A stretch of 64,000 nucleotides of DNA. It comes from Budorcas taxicolor. Taxonomy: Eukaryota; Chordata; Mammalia; Artiodactyla; Bovidae. The notes beneath the pieces were generated by a model. The model was not told where the DNA came from. It saw nothing but the letters and a program-made list of their open reading frames with translations, and did no database searches. Position 1 is the first letter of the stretch. Every line of letters begins with the position of its first letter. Both the position numbers and the translations under genes were made by a program. The stretch is from assembly GCF_023091745.1 (NCBI RefSeq), contig NC_068910.1:37435272-37499271 (forward strand). The letters are read 5' to 3'. Positions 45,391-57,404 of this stretch are shown in pieces.

Positions 45391-46364
45391 GCCTCTCTCT
45401 AATAATGAATAAAGAAACAAAAGCAGATGGGAAAAGAAAGGCATTAAAAATGCTCAACTAATTTTTTAAAATAAAAAAATGTCCCCTATCTTTGTGAAAC
45501 TTAATAAGTGGGTCGGTAGCCCCTCTTGGGAGGAGGTCTGACTCTACGTACTGATGCCAATAATTTGAATTCATCAGTTTCCAAAACGTATTTACCACTA
45601 GAATAACCTTATTCCCTCTCACAAGAGGAAAAAAAAAAGAAAAGAGAAAATAAAAACCAAAAAAAACATTCTTGTGGTTAATTTTAAAGCCCCACATTTT
45701 AATGTGTTAGACCATGGTGACAAATTTCTACATTTTTCTCCTGCTTCTTCGCTGGATCTCCATTCCGTTCCTTGTCCTGCCCCACCTACATCTCTATACA
45801 CATTCCTGTTTAAATCATCATCATTTTCATCTTTGGGTTTAAGGAAAGGAAATATTGCCCTTCATTCTTCAGCAAGCTCTTGTATATTTTCATTCTTGAA
45901 AATAAATTTCAAGAACTCCTGGGTTGGCTCTATATTTTAGCATCTGGATTTTCACGTTATTCTCATTATAACCCCTCCCCTTTGTTCTGGCAGTTCCTCA
46001 GTCCCCTCCACTTCCTCCAGCAACTGGCTTCATAAACCTCAGGTCCCCCATTGATTTTCTAATATTCTTATCTCTGCCTTCAAAGTATTTTTATTTCTAC
46101 AGGACTATAATGATTTCTTATATCTACTCTTGCTCTGGACACACCTCAGATAAATTTCAATTTCATTCTGCTCCGGCATTAGTGCCAATAACTCAATCCT
46201 CATGTTTTGCTAACTGATTCTCCTCACAGTGTGGAGCCCTAATGAAAATGAGAGCTGGTCAGATTCACCTTGTTTTAGTCAAGTTTCTTTGTTTTGGGTG
46301 AGAGCAGCTCATACTTTTAATGTGTCTCAGAGATGCTACCTGACTAGCATAAAATCAGGGATCT
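45391..46364. other. Intergenic stretch, no gene recognised
   Basis: AT- and pyrimidine-rich; no family recognised. Confidence 0.55.
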
Positions 46365-46500
46365 AGGCTGCTAGTCCTGACTTCCACACATTAATCATGT
46401 GACCTTGTGTGTGACCTCTTTCAGCCTCAGAGTCCCCTGTAAAATGAGAGCCTTGGAAACATGCTCTGCAGACCTCTTCTGATTCTATCATTTTCTAATT
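46365..46500 (+). mobile_element. MIR SINE
   Basis: TTAATCATGTGACCTTGTGT, CCTCTTTCAGCCTCAGAGTC and CCTGTAAAATGAGAGCCTTG. Confidence 0.7.
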
Positions 46501-46878
46501 CTGTAAATCAGTGGCTTGATACTTTAGCAACCTCCTCCAACAAGGTGTTCGCTGACTTGTAACTAATACCTGCAAGCCTGCTCTGCTGGAGTGGGGATGG
46601 AGTGGTAAAAAGGGAAAGGGAATAAGGGGGAGAGGAGCAATGCCCTCCACTGCCCTTTCCTCCAATTCCTGTCTCCTTTGTACAAATATCCCAGTGATAA
46701 CAAAACTGGACTAAAACCTCACCTATTTAAAAGGGGACTTAACTGGATTTCATAAGCCATCTTAAAACCCATGCAGTGCAGAGAATAACTATGACAAATA
46801 CATGATGACATTAAATCTTATAGAAATTTAACCTTTAAAAAACTTAAAGGCATCTCTCCTTGACAAAGAGTGAAGACG

Positions 46879-47212
46879 GGCTTCCCTGGTGGCTCAGTGG
46901 CAAAGAATCCGCCTGTCTATGCAGGAGACACGGGTTCGATCCCTAATCCGGGAAGATCCCACATGCCACAGAGCAACTAAGCCTGTGCACCCAAACTACT
47001 GAGCCTGTGCAGTCGAGCCTGGGAACTGCAGCTACTGAAGCCTGTGCACCGTACAGCCCGTTCTCTGAAACAAGAGAAGCCACCACAAGGAGAAGCCTGC
47101 ACACCGCACCTAGAGAGCAGCCCTTGCTCGTTGCAACGAGAGAAAAGCCCGTGCAGCAACGAAGAGCCAGCATAATGGAAAATAAAAATAGTGAAATTAA
47201 AGAAAAAACAGA
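46879..47212 (+). mobile_element. CHR-type SINE, full length
   Basis: GGGCTTCCCTGGTGGCTCAG head, GACACGGGTTCGATCCCTAA, GAAGATCCCACATGCCACAG and AGAGAAGCCACCACAAGG, then an A-rich tail. Confidence 0.92.
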
Positions 47213-47282
47213 CTGAAGGAAAGACAGTTGCTCCCAAGAGCATGAACAGAGTATAAGTCCGTTCCCTACATCATTCCCTAGG

Positions 47283-47557
47283 CTGCTGCTGCTGCTAAGT
47301 CGCTCCAGTCGTGTCCGACTCCGTGCGACCCCATAGACGGCAGCCCACCAGGCTCCCCCGTCCCTGGGATTCTCCAGGCAAGAACACTGGAGTGGGTTGC
47401 CATTTCCTTCTCCAATGCATGAAAGTGAGAAGTGAAAGTGAAGTCGCTCAGTCGTGTCCGACCCTCAGCGACCCCATGGACTGCAGCCTTCCAGGCTCCT
47501 CCACTCATGGGATTTTCCAGGCAAGAGTACTGGAGTGGGCTGCCATTGCCTTCTCCG
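47283..47557 (+). mobile_element. Bov-A2 SINE with perfect target duplication
   Basis: Two Bov-A monomers in tandem: the first CTGCTGCTGCTAAGTCGCTC, the second starting at GAAGTCGCTCAGTCGTGTCC, each containing a CCAGGCAAGA.ACTGGAGTGGG-type core. Flanked by identical ATTCCCTAGG at 47273-47282 and 47558-47567. Confidence 0.96.
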
Positions 47558-47567
47558 ATTCCCTAGG

Positions 47568-47757
47568 GAGTGGTTCTCCAACTCCAGCAGTGCTCAGTAT
47601 CATCCTAAGGGCCTGTTAAAATACTGACTGCTGAGCTCCACCTCCCCAGAGTGTCTGATTCTGCAAGTTTGCGGTGGGCGTAAGACTGTACTTTTCTAAG
47701 AAGTTCCTGGGTGCTGCTGATGCTCCAAGTCCAGGAAACACTCAGGGAACCACTGGT
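47568..47757 (+). mobile_element. MER5-type hAT-Charlie DNA transposon
   Basis: Begins AGTGGTTCTCCAACTCC, ends GGGAACCACTGG, with CCTGTTAAAATACTGACTGC and GTGTCTGATTCTGCAAG inside: the terminal inverted repeat and internal order of MER5-like elements. Confidence 0.65.
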
Positions 47758-47817
47758 CCAAGCAGAGCAGACAGCTGCTGCACACTCACTGTTCAGGTTG
47801 CTTGCTACCTATTTAGG

Positions 47818-48110
47818 ACTCTGGGATGGAATAATGGCCCCCAAACATGTCTACAGGCTGATCCGCATAGCCTATCAATATATTATCTTACATGGCAAAA
47901 AGAGACTTTGCAGATGTAATTGGTTTAGGATCTCAAGATGACAGGTTATCCGAGATTATCTGGGTGGTCTTTATCTAATCACAAGCATATTTCTAAGTGG
48001 AAGGCAAGAGGGTCAAAGGGAGAAAAAAAAAGAGATAACGACAACAGAAGCAGAGGTTAAACCAATGTGCTTTAAAAATGGAGGAAAAGGCCACAGGCCA
48101 AGGAAAGCAA
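47818..48110 (+). mobile_element. MLT1-type (MaLR) LTR fragment
   Basis: GGGATGGAATAATGGCCCCC, AGACTTTGCAGATGTAATTG and TCAAGATGACAGGTTATCC resemble the first two-thirds of a MaLR LTR. Confidence 0.6.
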
Positions 48111-49640
48111 GGGGAATGGAGGAGGAGGAAAAGGTAGGGAAACATTCTTCCACCTGGCTGTTCCCCTCTACTCTTTGTTACAGTGACTTCTGTTTTTCTG
48201 AGTTACCTGAGCCATTCTCTCGCAAATTATCAAACCAAGGGTTGCAGGAACCTGGATTTACAGCTGGTTGGTCAGAGCACAGGCGGCAACCTGAGACTTG
48301 CAGTCGAGTCGGAAGTGGGGCAGCTTTGTAGGTCCGCACGTTTAACCTGGGGGCTCTGTCCTAAAGCCAGGCTATCGGTGTCACAACCTAACTGCAGTGC
48401 AGGACACCCTGCTGGTGTCAGAGAACTGGCTGGTGTGAGAAAAAGCTGACACAGGAGGTCACAGAAGTGTTCTGTGGGAATAGTAGAGGAGAAACAGAGT
48501 TTTTCTATCTGACTATCTCATTTTAATAAATTTGGGAAATTCCACCGCCTTTGCAGAAATAGGGAAAAGGCCAGGTCTGGCATGAGAATGAACTTGCAGT
48601 CTGTCCTGCCTGTGGCCATACCAGGCATCTCTGAATATCTGTTTTCAAAAAGACATGCCAAACATCTGCTCAGGGTGTTAATTTGCAAGACTACCTGCCT
48701 TAAATACCATCCAGCGGTGACTGATTTACAGAATCAGAAGCACTTACTATATCTTTTCTAAATCATTCACTATTATATCCCTATCAGTAATGCACTTAGG
48801 AGGAAAAACATTTGTATTTAGTGTCTCTTAAATCTTATGCCTGTTTTAAGGACCAATGAGTGGGAAATTTCTAATAAATCCCTGATTCTTCAGAGTTCAA
48901 GAAACACACATAATTATATTCTGTCAGAACAGAAAGCTTAAGGATTTCCCCTACTCCATTTTCAGGGCAAAGTAATCATCAGGCATTTACAATTTAAGCT
49001 GGACTCTCTTCCTGATGCATCACAGTCATTCAAGTTCCAGGGTTAAATATTAAAACAAACTAAAATGAACTATCTGCAGTCAAACACATACTCCCACCAA
49101 GCAGCAAGTATATCTCCCTTATCAGACTGCATTTCTAGTCTGCATTTCTTTCTTCCTTCCTGCAGAACCCTGTGCTTACAGAGCTAGAATTTTTCACTTT
49201 CCAATATGTATTGGAAACTGTATTTCACTAGTAGCCACTAGTCAAGTACAGCTATTTAAATGTTATTTAAAATTAAATAAAAGTAAACATTCAACTCCTC
49301 AGTAGCACTAACTGTACTGAAAATGCTCAGCAGCCACATGTGGCCAGTGGTTCCCAAACTGGGCAGTGCGGACATAGCTTGTTTCCATCACCATGGTAAC
49401 TGCAACTGGACAGAGTTACTCTGTGCTACCAGGTGCAGACCACTCATGGAAAATGGGGAGGATTCCTTCTTTCATATGATCTGATTCCAAGAACTTTAGG
49501 GCGAGAAGAAACACTGGAGTTGACCTAGTTCCTTAATGGTCATGTTGGCAATAGTTTACAGTTTTATGGCATCTGGGACTGAGGTTGGTCAATAAATGTT
49601 TGCTGAGGGACCGAATGAAGGATTTAGAGTTTACGGTGTG
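48111..49640. other. Intergenic stretch, no gene recognised
   Basis: Mixed composition; a possible L2 or MIR 3' end at about 49560-49620 (TCAATAAATGTTTGCTGAGG). No gene. Confidence 0.55.
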
Positions 49641-49945
49641 TTCATTTACAGAGCATCTTGCTTGATCTTTACCAAAACTTTGGGATGCACTAGGCTTCTG
49701 ATTCCAGTTTCAAGATGAAGACATTAAAGACTATACAATTTGGCTGGTATCAAACCAGCAAAAAGAAAAGATCAACAGAAAACCATGTTCCTTAATCAAA
49801 ATGCAGGGAGGGACATGAGATGCACAACAGACTGGTTCTGTTACATTTTTAAGAACACACAGCAGTTGATAACAGGTCTAGGACTGAACTCTGGGTCTCC
49901 TGAAAGTGAGTCCAGGGTTTCTCTACTTTACCACATCATCACGTG
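49641..49945 (-). mobile_element. MIR SINE, interrupted
   Basis: Reverse MIR: GATCTTTACCAAAACTTTGG, TTTCAAGATGAAGACATTAA, and after a gap GTCTAGGACTGAACTCTGGG. Confidence 0.55.
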
Positions 49946-50109
49946 TAACTTGAAAACATATTTCTTATTTCTCTATGCCAGAATTCTCCATAACTAGTTC
50001 CCAGTCTCTTTGACACTGAATTTGTGTGTTTGGTAATAATCTTCTAGACATTGCCTTCAAATTATTAGTACATTGCATTAACAATAGCAATGTTTATTAT
50101 TGTATTTTA

Positions 50110-50282
50110 CCATATGACAACCTCTAAACACTTTACATTAATAATTTCATTGAATCACTTTCAGAGCCCTATGAGGTAGATTCTGTTATTGTCCTGTTTC
50201 AAGGGTGGATTAACTGAGACATGGGGGCCTGGGTAATTTATTAGTGATGTCAACTCCTGTGAACTGATTCCAGAGCCTAAGG
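50110..50282 (-). mobile_element. MIR SINE
   Basis: Reverse MIR: AATAATTTCATTGAATCACT, CCCTATGAGGTAGATTCTGT and GGATTAACTGAGACATGGGG. Confidence 0.7.
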
Positions 50283-50284
50283 AA

Positions 50285-51085
50285 GGGAATCTTACTGGAT
50301 GAAGAGAAAGATCCCTGCAGGGCAGCTGGAGGGTCCTAGAGCAGAATCACTGAGAAACATACAAAAAAACCCAACTAGGGAAAAAAATGTGCCAAAGAGA
50401 AAGAGATTTAAACATCCTCCAAGTGCAGAGGGTCCTGATGCCAACTCATGGCAGCATCAGTCCCATGAGGTTGAGCCCTTTTCACCTGCTTGCCACCCCC
50501 TGGTCTCAGCCTGGAGTATAAGCCAGCTGATGAGGACCAGGAGACCAAGAAGGAAAGCAGTGGGCTCCCACCATCTCCTCCAGCTTCAGCAAAACTAAAA
50601 GGCCAAGGCAGTACTGAGCAAGATGTACTATTAGATAACAGTTTAGACTTTTAGATTCTTACACTGGAAAGAAGATTTTAATTCCTTGATTTGAGATTGT
50701 TTTTGAGAATTAAAAGTCATTGGGAGATTTTATAATTAGCTGAGCATGACCCTTGAATGTTCTAAGATTCCACCAAGATTTCATCCAAGTGGTGAATCTG
50801 AACATATAATGGGAGACAATGAAGTTGTCTTCTGCCTGCATGATATTGAGCCCAGCTATGGAAGAAAATGATTACAGAAGTTAAAAGACTAAGTGTGCTA
50901 CCATCCAGGCTTTAGGGCTTCCTAATTTTATCCATATCTCTACTCAGCTCAATTTACTACCTCTCAGACTAAAGGCTGGGCTATTTTAAAAGCCTGAGGG
51001 AAAAATCTTTAACAATCTATGCTGCCCAACTTCCTCCGGGAATAGCAGTGAGGAAATGGATTTCTTCCAATGAAAATGTAGGGAG
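50285..51085. other. Intergenic stretch, no gene recognised
   Basis: A 99-codon frame at 50299-50598 has no recognisable family. Otherwise AT-rich. Confidence 0.55.
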
Positions 51086-51372
51086 AGGATGTCGCTGGCG
51101 GTCCAGAGATTAAGAATCCACCGCCAATGCAGGGCACAAGGGCTCAGTTCCTGGTCTGAGGAGATCCCACACGCCAAGGAGCAACCTAGCCCACATGCCA
51201 CAACTACTGGAACCTTCGCGCCATGGAGTCCACACTCCGCAGCAAGAGAAGCCACCACAGAGAGAAGCCGATGCACCACAGTGAGAGAGTGGCCACTACC
51301 CACCGCAAGCAGAGAAAGTCTGGGCGCAGCAACGAAGACCCAGCACAGCCACAAAAAAATAAATAAAATTCA
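51086..51372 (+). mobile_element. CHR-type SINE
   Basis: GTCGCTGGCGGTCCAGAGAT (diverged head), ACCGCCAATGCAGGGCACAA, GAGATCCCACACGCCAAGG and GAAGACCCAGCACAGCC with an A-rich tail. Confidence 0.82.
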
Positions 51373-51639
51373 AAAAGCAAGAGAACGCGGGGAGAGCTTG
51401 TGAGGGCCTGGCGCCTTAGCTGGACCCTGGCGACAAGCCGCTTTGCCAGGTGGCGTCCACCTTTCACAACGTGCCAAACCCACGAGGCCCAGAAGAAGGG
51501 TTCTCCTCCTTCAGCTGTTCTGAGGCCTGGCTCCTGAAGCAGCAGTGTCATGTACCAAGTCACCCGGTGAGTGCATATCCATCCGTAGGCTGAGAACAAT
51601 ACATTACATCAGGTATTAAAAGAAAGACAAGAGTGGCGG

Positions 51640-52340
51640 AGCAACAGGAACTCCATTCACTGATGGTGGAAGTGCAAAATGGTACAGTTTGGTGATTTCT
51701 TACAAAACTGAACATAACTACAATCCAGCAGTCTCATTCCTTTTATTTAGTCAAAGCAGCTGAAAATCCATCTCCACACAAAAACCTGTACCAGATGTGT
51801 ATAATAACATCTTTCTTCATAATTGCCAAACCTGGAAGGAACCAAGATGTCCTTTGGTAGGCAAATAGTTTACCCTGGATTACCCAGGCCATGGAATGTT
51901 ATTCAGCACTGAAAAATAAGCAGTCAAGGCATGAGGAGACACAGAGGAAAGTTCACTCGTTATTGCTAAGCTAGAGAAGCCAACCCGAGAAGGCAGCACA
52001 CTGTCTGATTCCAGCCATTGGAGAAGGTAAAAGTATGGAGAAGGTAAAAAGATCAGTGGTTGCAGGGGCGGGGGGCGGGAGTGATGAAGGGCAAGGCACC
52101 GAGTGAGAAGGTCACGCAAGTGTCTAAACCCATCGAACGAACACACCTACACCCAGACTGACTAACGTACACCATGGACTAACGATGAGCCAGTGTAGGT
52201 GAACTGACTGAAACAAATGCGCTGTTTCATTCACAGTGTTGATGGTGCGGAAGGCTGTGTGCAGACCGGGTGCAGGGGAGCTCTGCACTTTCCGCTCAAT
52301 TTCACTGCGAACCAAAAACTGCTCTAAAAAATAAACTTGA
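51640..52340 (+). mobile_element. Old L1 3' region
   Basis: CACTGATGGTGGAAGTGCAA, AATCCAGCAGTCTCATTCC, ATGGAATGTTATTCAGCACT and AGAGAAGCCAACCCGAG follow L1 ORF2-end order with many changes. A G-rich tract lies at about 52063-52080. Confidence 0.65.
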
Positions 52341-53012
52341 CAAAAATACATTTAAAAAGCCAAAAGAAGACAAAGAGATAAAAGAGTGGCCCAGGATTTA
52401 ACCTGCTGTCTCCTCTCTTCCTCTGGCCGTCTGGCCGTCTCTCTGGGGCTTTTGTGTCACTTGCTCATTATGGAGGACAGAAGCTGGTAACAGCTCCAAC
52501 CTGGTCAGTGTCTGCGGGTGTTCCCCACCAACCCCCAGAGTCTCTCTCCCTCCATTCTGCTCCCACAGGGAGAGAATTCTCTCCCCTCAAGGGAGACAAC
52601 TGGACTAATGAAAAAATGTAAAGCAGAGATGGAAAACTGGCAGCCTAAAAATAGGCCACATTCTACCTGAGGATGTACTGTGTTGGCCAACATTTTCTTT
52701 TCGTTTTTTCGAGCCACTTGCTACAATTATATTAATTTCACATTAATGAATTTCACATAAGAAAGGTCCATGTTTGGCTTTTTCCTTAAAAAAAGAAAAA
52801 AAAAAAAGCAAAACTAGCAACAGAGTGCTCAGATTTTCACAAAGCAGTAGTCAGCTAAGCTGAGCTGCTGGCCATGCATCCATCCTTGCCCTGGCCTTGG
52901 AGGCAGTGAGGTCTGAGACCCCTGCTATAAAGGGATGCATCTATTTAAACAATTACCTAGGGGCAGATATGCATGTTTTAAACTATAAAATTATTTAGGA
53001 TATGAAAAGCAT

Positions 53013-53550
53013 CAGTTCATTTCAGTCACTCAGTCATGTCCAGCTCTTTGTGACCCCATGAACCACAGCACGCCAGGCCTCCCTGTCCATCACCAACTTC
53101 TGGAGTTTACCCAAACTCATATCCATTGAGTCGGTGATACCATCCAGCTATCTCATCCTCTGTCATCCCCTTCTCCTCCTGCCCCCAATCCCTCTCAGCA
53201 TCAGAGTCTTTTCAAATGAGTCAACTCTTCACATCAGGTGGCCAAAGTACTGGAGTTTCAGCCTCAGCATCTGTCCTTCCAATGAACACCCAGGGCTGAT
53301 CTCCTTTAGAATGGACTGGTTGGATCTCCTTGCAGTCCAAGGGACTCTCAAGAGTCTTCTCCAACACCACAGTTCAAAAGCATCAATTCTTCGGTGCTCA
53401 GCTTTCTTTATAGTCCAACTCTCACATCCATACATGACCACTGGAAAAACCATAGCTTTGGCTAGACGGACCTTTGTTGGCAAAGTAATGTCTCTGCTTT
53501 TGAATATGCTATCTAGGTTGGTCATAACTTTCCTTCCAAGGAGTAAGCGT
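53013..53550 (-). mobile_element. BovB LINE, 5'-truncated, about 0.54 kb
   Basis: Reverse orientation from the BovB 3' end (CAGTTCATTTCAGTCACTCA) through VVMYGCESWTIKKAEHRRID and MTNLDSIFKSRDITLPTKVR to GGAGTAAGCGT. Confidence 0.95.
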
Positions 53551-55084
53551 AAACTAGGACATTACTGATCTACTGCTACCTATAGAAAAATTCTAGAATC
53601 TTATAAAAAGTAAGCATTTATAAATGTGTCAATATCAGATGACCTTCTGCCAAACAAGCAGACAGTGAACAAATAAGAGGGAGTGGAGAGCTGTTCTGAG
53701 AATCTGGGAATCTGAGATTTTATTTCTAGTTTGGCCTTCGGTCAACTGGACTACAATTCTAGTTTAACAACGGGTACTGGGGTAGCCAAAGTTCCCCAAA
53801 GAGTACTTCTTGGCACTCTGATCTCTTGAGTCTCTGTGAAAACAGGGTTCCGTTTCCACATAGATTGAAAATGCTTTTATCTGGGTTTGGACAATAACTT
53901 TTCAATATTACCACATCAGAGTGTTTCTATAGGAATAAAACCTGGATAACTTTGTTTAATCTAGCACATTTTGCAGACTGACTTGACAAAAGACAGTGGT
54001 TATTAACTGCCCAGAACTTTCCTCCAGTGGCTTGCACGTTGATGAATCAGCTGTATTGGGATCAACCCAGCCTGTGTGTCTGATGGTCCCAGGAAGCTTT
54101 TAAAGAATATGTTTAGAATTTGAGGGGTGTGCACTTCAGGGTGTTTCTAACTCATCTGCATTTTATCCATTTTTTTCTTCTGGAGAGAACATTATTTTTC
54201 ACCCTTGCTAAGATAACTGTAAAACAAATTAGCAATGGAAAGTATATTCTTCGCATTATCTGAATTTGATTTTCCAAGGTCTTCCTTACCCAGATATAAT
54301 GGGTGTTCATCCCTTCCAAAGTGACCATTACGCTGCCACAATATTGAAGTCTGGCAGAAGCAGGGCTGTTGTGGAAACATTAAGAAAACATAATTATCGC
54401 ACAATGGCACCACCTAATTTGCATATTGTTGAAATGCATCTTGATGGGAAAAGGAAACAATTTTCAGAAAATGTTTTCTGTGTCATGGTTACTATCCTCT
54501 TTGTTTCTCTTATCCACATGGGGTCGATCAAAATACTTTACTACCTAAATCTGAAATAAATCAGGATTTTAAAAAATCTACTTCCCATGAATGAGGCAAG
54601 CTTAATCTTTTATGGTACCTCAGGGGTGAGTTTGGGAGCCCCTGAAAAATACAGCTCCTTCTGGAGCACTAAATTCCCTGAAAGAGCTCATGGAAACATC
54701 ATTTCCTTCCAGACGATGTGATGCTCACACGCAGGCATGGGGGAGTGAGCCCGAGAGCTGGTGTGCCAGATATTAAGCAAACCATTCAGCGTTTTATGGA
54801 TGAGATTAGATTTATGTCTTTAAAACAGTCTGAATGGGAATGTTCAAAGTCTTCATACAGAGCTCTATTTATTTTTCCCATGAAGGCAGAGACTGCTGCA
54901 GGTATTCTTTTCAGTGTTGAACCTTAACTCTTGTTGCCTTTTCTAGACCACTCCATGGCGAGGGGTTTGGGAATGACAGTGCCTAACTTCTTATAGTGCG
55001 TAAGGTCACCTTTGGTAGACTAGAGAATTACTCTCTGCTTAGAAAGAAACCTGGAGCCGGCATCTAAAAGAGAATTTTGAAGCT
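53551..55084. other. Intergenic stretch, possibly containing a conserved noncoding block
   Basis: No transposon recognised over about 1.5 kb. The 54270-54480 part has A/T-rich motif clusters including an octamer ATTTGCAT. The 97-codon frame at 54266-54559 is not a known protein. Confidence 0.45.
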
Positions 55085-55102
55085 AAGAAACCACAAATCA
55101 AG

Positions 55103-55444
55103 GGCTTCCCTGGTGGCTCAGCAGTAAAGAATCTACCTGCCAGTGCAGGAGACGTGGGTTCGATCCCTGGTCCAGGAAGATCCCACACGCCACAGGGCAC
55201 CTAAGCGCGTGAGCCACATGTACCCGGGAACTGCAACTACTGAGCCCACCATGCCACCACTGCTGAAGCTCACATGCCCCAGAGCCTGTGCTTCACAACA
55301 GGAGAGGCCGCTGCAGTAAGAAGCCTGTGCACCACAGCTAGAGAACGGCCCCTGCTCACCACAGCTAGAGCCAAATCCATGCAGCAACAAAGAACCGGCA
55401 CAGCTGGAAATAAGCAAATGACGGTGAAAGGAAAAAGGAAAGAA
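55103..55444 (+). mobile_element. CHR-type SINE with 18-bp target duplication
   Basis: GGCTTCCCTGGTGGCTCAGC head, GACGTGGGTTCGATCCCTGG, CACACGCCACAGGGCACC and a tail ending in purine-rich sequence. It is flanked by AAGAAACCACAAATCAAG (55085-55102) and AAGAAACCACAGGTCAAG (55445-55462), two mismatches. Confidence 0.93.
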
Positions 55445-55510
55445 AAGAAACCACAGGTCAAGAATCCGAACCGTTCAGATAAATCTGATGGGAATGCACA
55501 CATATATATA

Positions 55511-55923
55511 TCAGTTCAGTTGCTCAGTCGTGTCCGACTCTTTGCGACCCCATGAATCGCAGCACGCCAGGCCTCCCTGTCCATCACCAACTCTCGGAGT
55601 TCACTCAGACTCACATCCATCGAGGAGTCAGTGATGCCATCCAGCCATCTCATCCTCTGTCATCCCCTTCTCCTCCTGCTCCCAATCCCTTCCAGAATCA
55701 GAGTCTTTTCTAGTGAGTCAACTCTTGGCATGAGGTGGCCAAAGTATTGGAGTTTCAGCTTTAGGATCAGTCCTTCCAATGAACACCCAGGACTGGTCTC
55801 CTTTAGGATGGACTGGTTGGATCTCCTTGCAGTCCAAGGGACTCTCAAGAGTCTTCTCCAATACCACAGTTCAAAAGCATCAATTCTTTGGCACTCAGCT
55901 TTCTTCACAGTCCAACTCTCACA
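55511..55923 (-). mobile_element. BovB LINE, 5'-truncated, about 0.41 kb
   Basis: Reverse orientation: TCAGTTCAGTTGCTCAGTCG start, VDSLEKTLILEGIGSRRRRG and CESWTVKKAECQRIDAFELW region, ending at CAACTCTCACAT. Contains a small GAG insertion near 55621-55628. Confidence 0.95.
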
Positions 55924-56185
55924 TATAAATAGCTTTTTACTACAGTTCAAAGAAGCAGGGTGCACAAATGCATGACAGATCTCTGGACCAGAGACCTCCA
56001 GTTAACAATGTGCTCATCATGAGCTGGCAGGTTCTTAGGTTTCATTAACAAATGTAGGCTATTTAACACACATACAAGGTTACTATCCCACTCTCTTCCA
56101 AACTGCTCGGTCCAGATAAACACAACTGGTTTTGATCCCCAATGCCATGTTTCGTAGAATAATGATAAGCCATAGAGTAGAGCTG

Positions 56186-56376
56186 TAAAGAACCTGCCTG
56201 TCAGGGCAAGAGACATAAGAGACGTGGGTTCAATCTCTGGGTTAGGAAGATCCCCTGGGGAAGGGCATGGCAAGCCACTTCAGTATTCTTGCCTGGACAA
56301 TGTCATGGACAGAGAAGCCTGATGGGCTACAAGTTCACAGGATCACAAAGAGTCGGACACAACTGAAGTGACATAG
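56186..56376 (+). mobile_element. Bov-tA SINE lacking the first head bases
   Basis: TAAAGAACCTGCCTGTCAGG, GTTAGGAAGATCCCCTGGGG, TCAGTATTCTTGCCTGGACA and ACAAAGAGTCGGACACAACT. Confidence 0.9.
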
Positions 56377-57317
56377 CAGGCAGGCACAGAGTGTGCAGAA
56401 GAGACTCTTGGAAAGGCAGGGAGGGAGGGTTTGGAAACCCTGACAATTTGGAGAATGTGAACTTTCTAAGGCAGAGGTTGGGTCCCCAGGTAGCTGGTTG
56501 CTTGGAACAACTGAGTACACAACGACCTACATGAAGAAAAGTTTTAATGCAGAGGTGACAGCTGTAATGTGGAAGAAGCAGCTGGCTTTCTCTAGAAGAA
56601 AAAAAGACAGGGCTGGTGGATGCAGATTATCGCTATGTAATAGTGGAAAAAATTATGTTCCCTCCAGCCTATCGTCTGCCGAAGACCTGTGATGTTTCTC
56701 AAGGCAAAAGGACCATAAGTGGATTTTCATGAATTGATGTACATTCACAGAATGGCTTCTGTGATGTGTTTTCCCTTCCAGTTGCTTCAACTAAATGCTT
56801 TAGAGTATCTCTGCTATTTTCTATAGTATTTCTCTCCTTCTCTCCCTGACAACTCCAATAATAAACAAAATTTGGACTGTCAAATCAAAAGGAGTTGAGT
56901 TCACCTGATATTATTAATCGAAGAAAATCCAACAATGAGAAAAGGCCCCTAATCAGAATCTCTGCCCACATCCTTTTTGCTATTTAGGATGCTGTGGTAA
57001 TTGAGGAAAACTACTGCAAATACAGCATTTCAGCTTAAAAATATTTGTGAAAGTTTTTCCTCCTCAACTGCACCTGAATTTGAATGCAGCATGACTCCTA
57101 TTACACTGGAATTCCAAGATCCTTCTAAATAGTCCACTACATTATTTTTAGGAAATCTTAAGACCTGAAGGGTTCAGAACCATAAGAAAAATGGCAGTGG
57201 GCAGGCTGCTGTGTACATGGACATAAGAGCCCATAGTGTGACACAAAAACCATAGAACAGAAAGCTAAAAGTTCTAGAACTTGGAAACAAATACAGAATC
57301 AGCCAATAATGTCAGGG
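56377..57317. other. Intergenic stretch, no gene recognised
   Basis: AT-rich; the 56880-57170 part is free of recognisable repeats. No gene. Confidence 0.5.
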
Positions 57318-57404
57318 TGAAGGTGAAGGTGAAGTCGCTCAGTCGTGTCCGACTCTTTGTGACCCCGTGGACTGTAGCCTACCAGGCTCCTCCGTCCACT
57401 GATC
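57318..57404 (-). mobile_element. Bov-A fragment
   Basis: GGTGAAGGTGAAGTCGCTCA, GTCGTGTCCGACTCTTTGTG and GTAGCCTACCAGGCTCCTCC; only the body end of a Bov-A-type SINE in reverse. Confidence 0.92.
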
